NCBI GenBank assembly: GCA_021018995.1 | Contig: CM037588.1 | Location: 35,213,000-35,276,999, forward strand | DNA from: Chloranthus sessilifolius | Lineage: Eukaryota > Streptophyta > Magnoliopsida > Chloranthales > Chloranthaceae | DNA: 64,000 nt | Reading direction: 5' to 3' | Shown here: piece by piece, positions 1 to 10,049 of the stretch | Position numbering within the stretch: position 1 is the stretch's first letter | Layout: every line of letters starts with the position of its first letter | The notes under the pieces: generated by a model | Database searches by the model: none | Seen by the model: only the letters and a program-made list of their open reading frames with translations | Told to the model about the DNA's origin: nothing | Translations under genes and position numbers: made by a program

Positions 1-799
1 AATCATGTGACACCTGCCCAGAAAGAATCAGACCACCTCACCTCGAACGATGTAAAAGCGAGGCACAGGTCCTAAGATAGCAAGATTCTCACCTAACCAG
101 ACCTAGAGCAACAAAAGACATCCCCTAAGGCTCTCCACCTTGCCTAGAGTGAATGCGTCAAGGCAACGGTATAGTTCAGCAAGGCCCAGATGCCTCACTT
201 ATCAGCCTTCTTCCAACTCGATCAAAACATCACAAAGAGCTAGAGAGAAGCTTTCTCCCACAATGAAGAAAAGGACTTTTGATATGAGACTAAGAGAAAA
301 GGCTTTCACATTGAAGGTTTTCCTAATTGACAATTTTCAGAGACTTTCATCACCGAAAAGTTCTTCAAGGAATTTGATCGAACACCTTGTGGGCCCCCCG
401 ATGAGACTTTTCTCATATTCAGATTTCTTCAAGCCCAGGGTAGGTGAACGGCCATAGCATAGCCCGATTTGAGCGTGACTCTTGCAAGGCCTCTGTGAAG
501 CTTCAAGCCTAATAGATTGGACAACTCTTCAAGAGTAGGAGATAGTTCCCGCTTCTTAAAACGAAATACATGGGCATTTGCATCCCAAAATGAGGTTGCC
601 GCATGAAGTAGGTACCACCATAGAGGAACCTCAAGAAAGAAGGAAAGACAGGATAGTCCAAACCCGCTCTAGATTGACGAGCTCACTCTCATTCAGGCTC
701 CCAAGCCAATTTTTTTAGAAAATTGGGCGCCAAGCCCAAAGAAGGGAGTAAATTGGTTCTAGGCCCTCCATAAAAGGGAGGGTTGGAAAGCGGGTCCAT
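1..799 (-). pseudogene. DUF7745-like frame, left-arm copy, degraded
   Basis: The minus strand is the diverged partner of the longer open frame at 10050-10682. The start context is conserved: reading leftward from 799 it begins MDPLSNP, as in the right copy. The far end (about 80-450) matches the right copy's C-terminal half closely, seen as matching antisense translations. The frame is not open throughout. The right copy reads FWDANTHVF...ELTPTLEEL, which resembles the DUF7745 family that often sits as an extra ORF in plant Tat/Ogre-type retroelements; that family assignment is from memory. Bases 1-68 have no partner in the window, because the right arm is interrupted by element A at the matching point. 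Function unknown. Confidence 0.6.
69..73. other. Paralogous empty site for the element A insertion
   Basis: In the right arm the sequence tatcttgggac runs directly into the LTR of element A at 10771. The left arm reads gtcctaagata on the plus strand at 69-79, the reverse complement of that flank with one difference, and continues uninterrupted. It is therefore the unoccupied equivalent of the A target site. Confidence 0.7.
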
Positions 800-936
800 G
801 GATGTACAATGATTTTCTTCAAGAATATAAAATTCAATGTATGATGATGCACCCATCCTTGGGAAAGCAAGGAGAGAAAGAAATAGCAAAAAATTCCAAG
901 CCAAAGTGAAAAGAGATGAAAAATGACCTTCTCGGG

Positions 937-944
937 AATATAAA
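937..944 (-). promoter_or_regulatory. TATA-like box ahead of the left DUF7745 unit
   Basis: The minus strand reads gggcccTTTATATTc. The same position in the right arm reads gggccCTTATATG. It lies about 25 bp downstream of a palindromic repeat and about 140 bp upstream of the conserved ATG at 799. Confidence 0.4.
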
Positions 945-968
945 GGGCCCACTTCCCCCAGGCTGAAC

Positions 969-1040
969 CTGGCGCATGTAATACATGCACCAGTGTAAAT
1001 CTCCCCATGATTGGCTTGGCACACGTAATACATGCGCTAG
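969..1040. repeat. Two palindromic repeats, CATGTA variant
   Basis: Two near-palindromes lie at 969-993 and about 1016-1040. The first has the core GCGCATGTAATACATGC, two half-sites around one central base. The homologous places in the right arm (9810-9881) are also palindromes but with the core CAACTAATAGTTG, so both half-sites changed together. They sit just upstream, in the minus direction, of a TATA-like box. Confidence 0.75.
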
Positions 1041-1800
1041 ACCAATCTGGCCCTTTTCCATGCAAAAAATGGAGTTTTTAAGGGGATTTTTTATGTGTCT
1101 TGGCTGGGCCCTTAGCTAGTTTGCTTGTTCACCTGTGTTTCATGCCTTGACTACATCTGCAAACCTAAAATTTGAGATGCACCTAACATTGAAATCATTT
1201 AATTTTGTGCAGGAAAAACCCACACCAAGGCCTACGGTCTCAAGGGCCATTTTTACAAGAAATCGTCAAAACCATCCTGCAGGCAATTAGATATGAAACA
1301 AGGGAAATATAACATGCAATTAAAGAAAGAGCCCTAAACATTTGGAAGCTGAAAAACATTCAAGACAAATGAAAAAGTGTCATAATCATCTATTAGAAAT
1401 TGTTCTAATCTTGAAATTATCATCCTAAAGTGTTTGAATGCAGAAACTAGGCCCAATCCTTGCTGGCATCCTTCGACTTCTTACGCCGGTGCGAGGAGCT
1501 TTGAAAGGACCGCATATCGCCTACTCAGGACCACACCTGTGAAAGCTGGCTCAATAGAGAGTGCCATTCCTTGTCACATGCATGCTACAAGTCATAGCCA
1601 AGGTAAGAAATTAGGATCAATTAAAAGACAGATGGTAAAGTAGTGGGGAAAACAGGTTAGCAGAGTACTCACCACCTCCACATCCCGAAGATTAGAGCTG
1701 TTACGATAATACACAACATGGTCCATGGCTGATTCAAAGTTCTACATTCAGAGCGAGAAAGGTGTCAGTTACAGGGATTATTAGCAAACATAGGAATTTC
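1041..1800 (-). other. Non-coding link between PMD and DUF7745 units, left arm
   Basis: No gene is supported. The reverse complement matches 9540-9800 of the right arm, sharing the block aggatggttttgacgat and the nearby ttcaatgttaggtgc. This shows the two arms are homologous beyond their coding parts. The block may be the 3' untranslated region of the PMD unit. Confidence 0.5.
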
Positions 1801-2816
1801 TCAAAAGAGCCAAAACAAAGGTGGAATGATCATAAAAAGTCTTACCCTCGAAACCACCTCAGGAAGAGGGACCTGAGCTGCATCGACTGAGAGGCAGGCC
1901 AACCTATCTACATTAAGGAGTAGATCCAAGAGAAAGCCATCGTCAAGGTGCCTAAAGGTCCCATGAACCACAGCAGGTACACCACCCAAGGCACCCATGC
2001 GAGAAGAGCCTGAAGGACTAACACCTGAGGGACCACCCCTTGAGGGACCCACACCAGAAGGACCAACATCTAAGGGACTTGCCCCTGAAGCATTAGCTGT
2101 ACCTGTCGCCGCTCCACCTTCATCATCTGAATCACCTCCCTGGACAAACTATGAAAAATATTGAGATTCGCTTAGTAGAAACAGAAGTTAAATTAAAGCC
2201 GGAGGGGAACCAATCTAAAAAAGAAAAGAGAATTACCTGTTAGCCCGGGCTGCCAAATCCTAGGAAATTAACTCCAAGGACAAAGCGCGAAAGAATCAAT
2301 CGATATGGCAAAGAATCATACCACAAGGGATAGTCTCCAAGCATAAGAAGGGTATTGACGGGATCCCATTTTGAAGAAGGCCGCAGTAAGCTCCTCGATA
2401 CTACCCATAGGTTCCATGACATTTGCGGGAGGATCCGAGGGCATGATAGGATAGCCCTGGTATTGATGAACTACTCGCTCCCCTAGGTAGTAGGCCAAGC
2501 CCATGCCCCATAGAAAAAGATGACGTGATGGTTGTTGAAGAGGCGAGATGGACCTACAACAGCCCGATAACCATAAAAAAGAGAGCCAATGTATGGGTCA
2601 TATATGATTTGCCCAAGTTAAGAAGTGGCCAATAAGTCAAGAATACAACATAATAACAAAGGAGAATTTCTAAATCGAAATGAAAAAGAGGAGAAAAGGC
2701 CTTACCTGCTCAGGGATCATCAGATCAAATTGGGACCTTATGCCCATCTCCAGATGCTTCATGCCCAAATCTTGGCGCTGGTGTTTATTCCAGTTGCTTA
2801 AAAGGGGGTAAGTATA
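1801..2816 (-). pseudogene. Plant mobile domain (PMD) gene, 3' exons, left arm
   Basis: Three exon-like blocks match the right-arm PMD gene in order. One contains MKHLEMGIRSQFDLM...PEQ and ends in a GTAAGG donor near 2703. The next contains VHQYQGYP and DPPANV...ELTAAF (about 2550-2240). The last is Gly/Ser-rich (SGVSPSG, MGALGG; about 2130-1800). The 5' exons that carry the mobile-domain core are missing: the fragment stops where a Tat/Ogre-type LTR begins at 2817. Reading frames are damaged. PMD proteins (MAIN/MAIL family) act in plant gene silencing and meristem maintenance and are frequently carried by transposons; this copy is very unlikely to be functional. Confidence 0.65.
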
Positions 2817-3536
2817 TGTGAAATCATGGGATTTATGATGATCCTGTCGTGACGATGCGCTCTCCAATAAAATATTTAGAGTCGCCACCTTGAGATTTTG
2901 GTATCCCGGGAATCTTAGATCAATTTTATAAGCACCGAAGTGCCACAAATATGACTTTGAATCCGGTCTACGCCAAAGGCTCTTGGGTAGGGGCTTTGGT
3001 TATCGGTTGGGAAGGTGTTAGGCACCCAATCAACTAGCTTAATGCGGTCTCTACTTATGGACAAATTAAAAAAAATATAAAAGAAAAGAAAAAGGCTTCC
3101 TCTTACCCAAAGGGACTTAAAATCCTATTTGTGCCCCTTCATTCCTACTGAAAATTCAGCGGTGTAACGGCATAAATGAGAGGATAGAGGAATAACCAAG
3201 AAGGTAGAGGAATAGAGGGAAGAGCCGGACCTCCTTGTGGCCTTGTTGCACCACTATGGAGCCTTACGTTGGCTTGCTTTGGTGAGATTTTGAAGGCTTG
3301 TATGATGAGAAATGAGGTTCTAACTCCTAGGGCTTGATAGCTAAGAGGTAGAGAGGGAAGGCTAGGTGTAACACACACCTAACCTAGAGCTATTGGGTGA
3401 AATGCTAAGGTCTAAAAGAAGTTTTAAAGTTTTGGAATTTGTATGGGAGTGGTGCACTAGAGGGGAGAGAGAAGGGATTCCTTAATCTCTTAATTGCACA
3501 TTTTTTCAAGCCTTCGTAAAGGGAGGGGTGCCTCTC

Positions 3537-3544
3537 TATTTATA
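3537..3544 (-). promoter_or_regulatory. TATA box of the B-like LTR
   Basis: The minus strand reads CCTATAAATAGAG, the same string as the TATA region of the element B LTR at 25760. Confidence 0.6.
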
Positions 3545-3921
3545 GGAAAAAGAGAAATTAGGAGGGTGTTTAAAAGCTAATTTAGATGAACAATTAGGTA
3601 ATGGGAAATCTAAGGTTTCCTAGGGTTTTTAAAGCCTTGAAACGTGTGAAGAGTTGCTTCAATGGTGGATGATAGGGTGGGGCTTTAAACCACTTAAGAG
3701 GTTGCACATAGATAGTTAATGGGTGCGACAGAACTAGCAAAATACATCCCAAAGGTCAAGATGGTCAACAAGTTAAATCCTATTCCCAAAATTCAAGGTA
3801 AAGACCTAGGGTTACTATTCATATGCCTGACATAATTATTAGTTTCTCCAAGCATATGTAATATAGTGGTGCTACAGTGCCTGGTAGTTTGCTGCCCATG
3901 GGGTGGGGTCCACCTTCTGAA

Positions 3922-3944
3922 TGGAACAACTATTAGTTGTGCCA
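3922..3944. repeat. Single palindromic repeat in the B-like LTR
   Basis: The sequence tggaacaactattagttgtgcca is the same dyad (CAACTA...TAGTTG) that appears four times in the element B LTR. Here only one recognisable copy is present, about 385 bp upstream of the TATA box on the minus strand. Confidence 0.7.
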
Positions 3945-4611
3945 AATCCCTAGGGCGGGTTCAGCTGATTTTACCCTTCTGCCCCTGCACTTCAAAATGC
4001 GATATCTTTTTATGTACAGCTTCGATTGGGGTGATTCTTGGCTTGTTGGAAAGCTAAGGATTTTACTTTTCAATGATATAAGATTTGATCATAGTAAAAA
4101 GTCATAGCTAGTACCAATTCACCACTCTTCATCCATTGATCAGGAAAGCTAGGTTTAGGTCCGGAATGGGTTCTAAGGGTCGGGATGCATTTCTACGGGT
4201 TCGAGAAGGTTCCTAGGGTGATTCCTAAGGGTTTAGAAAGGTTCTTAAGGTTCGAATGCCAAATAAAAGAGACATCTAAAGAGGCCCAAGGCAATGCTGA
4301 TAGATCTACTGTATTCAAAACAAACTTCAAACATCAGATGAGTAACATGGTGAGAAAATGAAACCCCTGTATGTCAGGAAAAACGGTCCTCTCTCAAGGT
4401 AATTGGTCCCCAAGTGCTTAGCGACATTACTGGGTATAACCGAGGTGGAAAATGAGTTGTGAAAACCCAATAGTTAGGAAAAATGGTCACTTCTCGAGAT
4501 GTTTTAAGGAGTTTGATGTTTAAGATTCATTCTGAATACAACAATTTTGTAAGGTGGGTGATTGACCCACATTCAAAGATAGACACAACGCAAGTATTCA
4601 ATGTTCCACAG

Positions 4612-4790
4612 CTTGTGTCTAATCATATGAGGCATTGACTACCTTATCTGACTGGTCACGAGTGCCCTTTCTTGAAGCAGGGTTCGAGGTCTTTGGGCGA
4701 ACCCATTGATCCTGAAGTTTACTTAGCATGACTACCTTTGCAGAGTGAACAAATGTCGCAACGCTTTTTAGGAGTACGTGATACTTTTCC
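4612..4790 (+). repeat. Direct repeat, copy 1 (about 180 bp)
   Basis: It shares the anchor strings aatcatatga, ttgaagcaggg, gaagttta and gcaacgctttt (gcaatgcttttt in copy 2) in the same order with 5463-5640. Confidence 0.6.
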
Positions 4791-5430
4791 AACGTGCCTC
4801 AGATCATCATGACCCAGACTATCCAACCTCAAATGACACAGAATAGATCCGACCAAGATCGGGTGCCCACCGAAGGGGGCATCCAATCCTGGTCTCTGCC
4901 ATCAATGATCTTACAAATCATTTAACTATGCATAAACATGTATCCATTAAGGGCGATAAGCAACAAAGGCGAAGGAAGTCCCAAAGCATGGCATACACTT
5001 TACAGAGATACAATGCTAATACAAGTTTTAAACCTATGGAAATAAGGGAAATGAACCCTTCTGCATGCATGTTTACACATAGTTTGATTGACATGTAGTT
5101 TCATTTTTAACATATTGGTTTCAACCAACGATTGCCCTTTTTCATAATGGAGTTATCCAGACCTCAAACCCCATAGGGTGCACACTCAGACAGCATAGAC
5201 CAAGAGTTCACACCTCTAAAATAGATCGTGATGAATATGAAGTTAGACACTCACATTCCTATGAATCCACAAACAGAGTGCTCATTGTAAAGATTTAGCA
5301 GTGGAGTCGACCCAATCGAAACATTGATCGTTTGACCAGGATTGACACCGTTGCTTCCACTTTAACGTAGGATCCAAAGATCCAAGGCGAACCTCAAACT
5401 TAGGACGTTGATATAGCACAACTGCGTTGC

Positions 5431-5454
5431 CGATAAAATATTCATATTTTATCG
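5431..5454. repeat. Perfect 11-bp-stem hairpin
   Basis: CGATAAAATAT and ATATTTTATCG are exact reverse complements around a 2-base centre (TC). It lies directly before direct repeat copy 2. Confidence 0.75.
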
Positions 5455-5462
5455 CATCGGTG

Positions 5463-5640
5463 CATCCAATCATATGAGCCATAGACTACCTCATTTAACT
5501 GGTTGTGGGTGTCCCTGCTTGAAGCAGGGTCCAAGGTCCTTGGGGCGAATCCACTGATACCGAAGTTTATTGAGCTCGACCACCCGAGCGGAGCGAATAG
5601 ATGTTGCAATGCTTTTTGGGAGTACATGCTGTCTTTTACA
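5463..5640 (+). repeat. Direct repeat, copy 2 (about 180 bp)
   Basis: Same-orientation partner of 4612-4790, with diverged but collinear sequence. Confidence 0.6.
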
Positions 5641-6210
5641 AAACCTATGTTTTTGTTATTTTATGTGGGAAAATTTTTACCCTTTTTTTGTGATTACCAT
5701 TTTATGTGATTTTTATTATTTTATGTGATTTTTTGGATTTTAAGTTATTATTTCTTGTGATTTTATCACTTTATTACTTCTACTATTTTATGAGAATTAT
5801 TTTTTGGGATTTTCTTTATCTTTCTTTTGGTGGATTTTTAGATTTTTAGGCTATCATTTTATGTGAATTTTTTTTTTTTTTTTAGAGCTATCATTTTATA
5901 GTATTCTTTAGCTTTTTTATAACTATCATTTTATGTGAATTATTCTATCATTTTATGTGAATTATTTTTGGCTTTTTATGTGGGATTTTTTATCATTTTT
6001 TTTTTGACTTTGTCACATTTTTTTGTGCAGGATCGGGATGCCTATTGATCTCGATCCATTTTATTTTAGCACGATTTTCCAGGCAAGTCGAGCGAGGATC
6101 GTAATGCCGTTTGGGAGCTCGTGCATCAGCCAGGAGTTACAAAACGAAGAGAGGGAGGGACCGGGCTATCTGGTGACCCGTACCATGCCCAAAACTTGAA
6201 TCAAAAGTAG
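5641..6210. repeat. T-rich degenerate tandem stretch, then short unique sequence
   Basis: From about 5665 to 6010 the words attttatgtga and ttttatgtgaatt recur irregularly, as in a decayed minisatellite. From 6030 to 6210 the sequence becomes mixed (ggatcgggatgcc...) and no gene is seen. Confidence 0.6.
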
Positions 6211-6234
6211 CTAGCGCAACTAATAGTTGCGCCA
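6211..6234. repeat. Palindromic repeat upstream of the right PMD unit
   Basis: CTAGCGCAACTAATAGTTGC continues with gccaag to complete the dyad. About 100 bp downstream lies gaaaaatagagcctccc, reminiscent of the B LTR core-promoter string ataaatagagcccccc. This suggests the palindrome precedes a promoter here as elsewhere in the window. Confidence 0.65.
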
Positions 6235-6631
6235 AGCCAAAAGGGGGCTAGGTTTCAAATTTAAGTTGCCCGAGTTCAGGCAGCGATCATGTGTTTTCAA
6301 AATTGCTCTCTTCCCCCCTCTAAACCGAAAAATAGAGCCTCCCTAGGGTTCCTTTACATTGCCTCTATGAGTGCCTCATTGCCGGCATTTGCTCGCGCTG
6401 ATTTATCGTCCGCATCGCGCTAGATCTAAGACCCTATTTCCTTCAAAAGGTAACCATTTAAAACTCATTTTCCTTAATTTTTCTTACTTTTTTCTTGCAA
6501 ATATGATCATGATCTTGCATTCTTTGATGAATAATTATTTATTTTTATTGTAAATATATTTATTGATGATGTGTTGCTGATTTTTCATGAATGATGCCCT
6601 ATTTTTGTTATTTTATGGATTTTATTGGTGC

Positions 6632-6678
<47 letters not shown>

Positions 6679-7432
6679 TTTATTTGTGCATATAGAAGGG
6701 ATTTTTTTTTGGCTTTTTTTTTTCATTTTGAATATAAAGCAAGGGTTTTTTGAATATTAATTAGGGGAAAAGGGATTTTTGGCTTCTATTTTTTGAAAAT
6801 TAATTAAGGAAAATGATTTTTGATTTCTATTTTTTGAAAATCAATTAAGGAAAATGATTTTTGGTTTTTGAAAATTAACTAAGGAAAAAGCGGTTCATTT
6901 TTTTGGTTTTTGTTGTTTTTGTTCTTTCTCTAAGGAATCGATTTATCATTTTTATTTATTTATTTTTGTGTTGGTTTTTTTTAATTTTATGGGCCTAAGA
7001 GAAAGGGGGTCTTTTTCTGTTTTTAGGTTTTCTAAATATAAAAGGACTTTTTTTTGGGTTTTTGATTTTAGGAGCATAATAAAAAGATTTTTTATTTTTT
7101 TGTTTTTCTAAATATAAAAGAAGGACTTCTTTTTTTGGGTTTTGGATTTTAGGAGCATAATGAAAAAGACTTTTTTTTGTTGTTGTGTTTTTTTTTTTTT
7201 TCAAAGATAGAGAGGGGGGATTTATTTTATTTTTATTATTTTTGAGGACAAAAAGGAAGGGGATTTTTTGTATTTTTGTTCTATTAAAAAGGGATTTTTT
7301 GTTTATGTGTATGTGTATCTTTACTTCTAAAAATAATAGAAAATGGATGAACATACTTACTTTCTCTTGGCCTGTAGCAAAAGAATGGTTCTTTATCACT
7401 GACTTGCTCTGATGTGATTGTCTATTTTTGCC
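6235..7432 (+). other. Probable 5' leader and first intron of the right PMD unit
   Basis: No open frame of note. A possible donor (caaaagGTAACC) lies near 6449 and a clear acceptor (tttttgccccag) ends at 7433 just before the PMD start codon, which suggests a T-rich first intron of about 1 kb. It contains an AT microsatellite and a duplicated block: the string tttttttgggtttt...gattttaggagcataat occurs near 7050 and again near 7130. Confidence 0.4.
6635..6670. repeat. AT dinucleotide microsatellite
   Basis: About 18 uninterrupted AT units. Confidence 0.95.
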
Positions 7433-7437
7433 CCAGA

Positions 7438-9401
7438 ATGTCCGGCGACGAAGAGTATGTGCCTGAGGAGGGCCATGAGGAGGGGCCTGATGTAGTTTAT
7501 GGTCCCCATGGGGAGCAATTTTTTTGTGATAGAGTGCAAGGTGAGGTCGCCCGAGTTGGCTTTCTTTATCAACAATACATCCATATCTCTAATTTCGGCA
7601 TAGCGGGCAAGGTAAAAGATAGGTTCAGTTCTTCCTTTTGTGCAGCTTTGCTTTATTCCCATGATCTGACAAATTTCTCTCTTGACTCAGGCCTTGCCAT
7701 CTATTGTGTTCCACGGGGGATGGATTGACATTCACGATTTCTACCGCTACCTCCCCCTGTGGTGAAGTATCTACTAGAGCAGGCAGGTTTTAGGGAGTTC
7801 TTATCCTGCCCCCGCATGAGGACCGAAGCTGCATACCTGAGGGCCCTAATCGAGAGGTTTCGCCTGGAGACCATGTCCTTCCACATGGCCTATGCTGAGA
7901 TGACCTTGATGCTCGTGGATTGGGCGATGATTACTGACATTAGGGTAGGAGGCGTACCAATAGCCAGCCTTGCGGTGCAGAGCAAGGATGACATTGTCAG
8001 ATTGATAGGGGATTATCCCCCTCGTGGGTAGATGCACGACACCAAGGTTAAGATTACCTGGCTATCTGTCTCTATGGGGATAGTGAGTTGGTCGATCTGG
8101 GCTAGCCGAATGTGGAGCTTTATATTAATCCTGCGCGGGTGATCATCCTGGCCCGTTTCATGCTTTTGCTCCTGCTGGGCAAGACCCTCTTTACGAATGC
8201 GAGCGATGGACGAGTCAGCTTGGCACTGCTGAGCATTATGGATAATTGGCTCGACGTCCATAGGTATGATTGGGCGGGGGCCTGATATGCATAGCTGATG
8301 TACGGCATAGCCCGAGTATCTACCGGGGAGGCCAAGTCTGTTGTCGGTTTTGGCCAGCTCTGGAGGTAATCTCTAACTCTTTTGCTTTCATCAATTTTAT
8401 TTGGATGGTCTTTGTATGCTACTAACTTATTTTTTGCATTGCTCTCCTCAGGCATGGGAGTACCTCCACTTTCAGCCTGGACGCTTGCTTCTCCACTCAG
8501 AGGTATACACCTACCCTCTTCATAGTAATTGGAATCAATCTCGACGCGGTTACGTGGGCATGAAGCATTTAGAGATGGGCTTCAGGTCCCAGTTTGATCT
8601 GATGGTCCCTGAGCAGGTAAGGCCTTTTCAACCACGTTTATTCCATTTCAAAATTTCTCTTTTGCCAATATGCTTCATGTTTTGACTGATTGACCACCTC
8701 TTGACTTGGAAAATCCTTTATGACTCGTACCTCACCTCCATGTTTTGGGACCGGGCGGCAGTACGTCCATCTCACCTATTCAACGATCGCTGCATTGTCT
8801 TCTTCTATGGGGTGTGGGCCAAGGCCTATTATCTGGGGGAGTAGGTGGTTCACCAGTATCAGGGCTATCCTGCCATACCTATGGATCCTCCTGCGGATGT
8901 TTTGGATCTCGTGAGTAGCATTAAGGAGCTCACAGCGGCCTTCCTCCATAATGGGATCCCCATTAATGCCCTTCTCGTGCTCGGGGACTATCAGCTATGG
9001 TACGAGTCTCTGCCGTACCGGTTCCTACTGTTGCGCTTTGTCCCTAGTGTCAACTTCCCTGCATTCGACAGCCCAAGCACTCAAGTAATTCTCCATTCTT
9101 TTCTAGTTTAGTCCCCTTTTGGTTTCGATTCAGCTTTGGTTCCTACTGAGCGAATCTCTTCTTTGTTCACAGTTTATGCAGGTAGATGACTCAAATGATG
9201 AAGTCAGGGCGACGGCGAGTACCGCTAGCTTCAGGAGCGGGTCCCTTAGGTGCTTACCCTTTCAATGCGGGTCCTTCGTGTGGGGGTTCTTCAGGTGTGA
9301 GTCCCTCAAGCGAGGGTTCTTTGGGTGCTGGTCCGTTGGGTACTTCCCATGTGGGTGCCCTTGGTGGTTCTCTAGTCGTGGGCTATGGGACTTCCTGACG
9401 C
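7438..9401 (+). pseudogene. Plant mobile domain (PMD, MAIN/MAIL-type) gene, spliced, right arm
   Basis: A start codon at 7438 (MSGDEEYVPEEGHEEGPDVV) opens the first coding exon. Splice signals are well preserved: donor after GGCAAG at 7611 and acceptor at 7689; donor after TCTGGAG near 8365 and acceptor ctcctcag at 8451; donor after GAGCAG near 8616; donor near 9086 and acceptor ttgttcacag near 9175. The second exon contains the family signature: VKYLLEQAGF, then RALIERFRLETMSFHM...AEMTLMLVD, then IRVGGVPIA. This resembles the PMD pattern of AGF, ERWRPETHTFH, GE(A/M)TITLQD and GL.VDG.PV. Later exons read WNQSRRGYVGMKHLEMGF, VHQYQGYPAIP and a Gly/Ser-rich tail (GAGPLG-like units). The frame is interrupted within the domain exon, so this is probably a non-functional copy. 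PMD proteins are nuclear silencing factors in Arabidopsis and are also spread by Mutator- and gypsy-type transposons. Confidence 0.7.
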
Positions 9402-9809
9402 CTTGACGATAGCTTTCTCTCAGGTCTATGCACTGACGTGGATAGGCAAGCTTGCATCTCAGCTAAAAAGGCCTTTGTCTTGGCTCCGTGCTTGTTACTA
9501 GTCCCTGCAACTAACATCCTTTCCCTTTGATAGCATGTTATCTCTCCCTTGCATATATCTGACTACTTACAGGATGGTTTTGACGATTGCCCACAAAAGT
9601 GGCCCTCCACGGTCACATGCCTTGGTGCAGGTTTCTCCCGCACAAAAAGTCAAATTATTTCAATGTTAGGTGCCCTTTTATCTTTCATGTTTGAATGTCT
9701 TCATAGTATCAAGCAGGTGAATCAGACCAACTGGCTAAGGGGGGCCAGCAAGGGCCCATAAATATCCCTAAAAAAGTCCCAAAATGGCATAGAAAGGGGG
9801 GGATATGTA
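9402..9809 (+). other. Non-coding link between PMD and DUF7745 units, right arm
   Basis: No gene is supported. Collinear with 1041-1800 reverse complemented; probably the 3' untranslated region and intergenic spacer of the PMD unit. Confidence 0.5.
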
Positions 9810-9881
9810 CTGGCACAACTATTAGTTGCACCAGGCCTGTTCTGAGGAAATTTGCACTAGCGCAACTAATAGTTGCGCTAG
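9810..9881. repeat. Two palindromic repeats, CAACTA variant
   Basis: Copies lie at 9810-9834 (core GGCACAACTATTAGTTGCACC) and 9857-9881. The second is perfect: 12-base half-sites CTAGCGCAACTA and TAGTTGCGCTAG around one base. They lie 26-100 bp upstream of a TATA-like box. Confidence 0.85.
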
Positions 9882-9906
9882 TTTTAGCTTGGGGAGCAGT
9901 GGGCCC

Positions 9907-9913
9907 TTATATG
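9907..9913 (+). promoter_or_regulatory. TATA-like box ahead of the right DUF7745 unit
   Basis: The sequence gggcccTTATATG has a collinear counterpart in the left arm, about 140 bp upstream of the conserved ATG at 10050. Confidence 0.4.
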
Positions 9914-10049
9914 CCTGAGACAGTCCATTTTTGCTTTCTTTTCTTTTTGACTTGGCCTTTTCAGCTGATTTTTCTTCTCCTTGCTTTCCCATGGGTGGGT
10001 CCATTGACATTCATTGAATTTTATATTTTTGAAAGATCTTTGTACGTCT

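Larger units (their letters stand above)
2817..4290 (-). mobile_element. LTR-like sequence related to element B (Tat/Ogre), solo or partial
   Basis: The minus strand aligns along its length with the 24889-26491 LTR. Shared blocks include the TATA region, the text around agtaggaacggaggggc, the AAAGCCCCTACCCAAGAGCC block and the ggcgactcta block near the end. The plus-strand edge begins TGTGAAATC at 2817, the reverse of the B LTR terminus, and abuts a PMD exon. The outer edge near 4290 has decayed and the first roughly 60 bases of the LTR are not recognisable. No primer site follows, so it is a solo or truncated LTR. A matching target duplication for gtata at 2812-2816 was not found. Confidence 0.75.
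4291..5640. other. Unassigned region with a direct duplication and a hairpin
   Basis: No gene is recognised. The stretch 4612-4790 (from tctaatcatatgaggc) recurs as 5463-5640 (from tccaatcatatgagcc) in the same orientation, with roughly three quarters of positions shared by eye and about 850 bp between starts. Immediately before the second copy is a perfect AT-rich hairpin at 5431-5454. The region may be the decayed remainder of the element whose LTR lies at 2817-4290. Confidence 0.45.

Noticed and set aside
6995-7412. Lys- or Phe-rich frames on both strands
   Set aside because: They arise from a T-rich, internally duplicated intron-like stretch.
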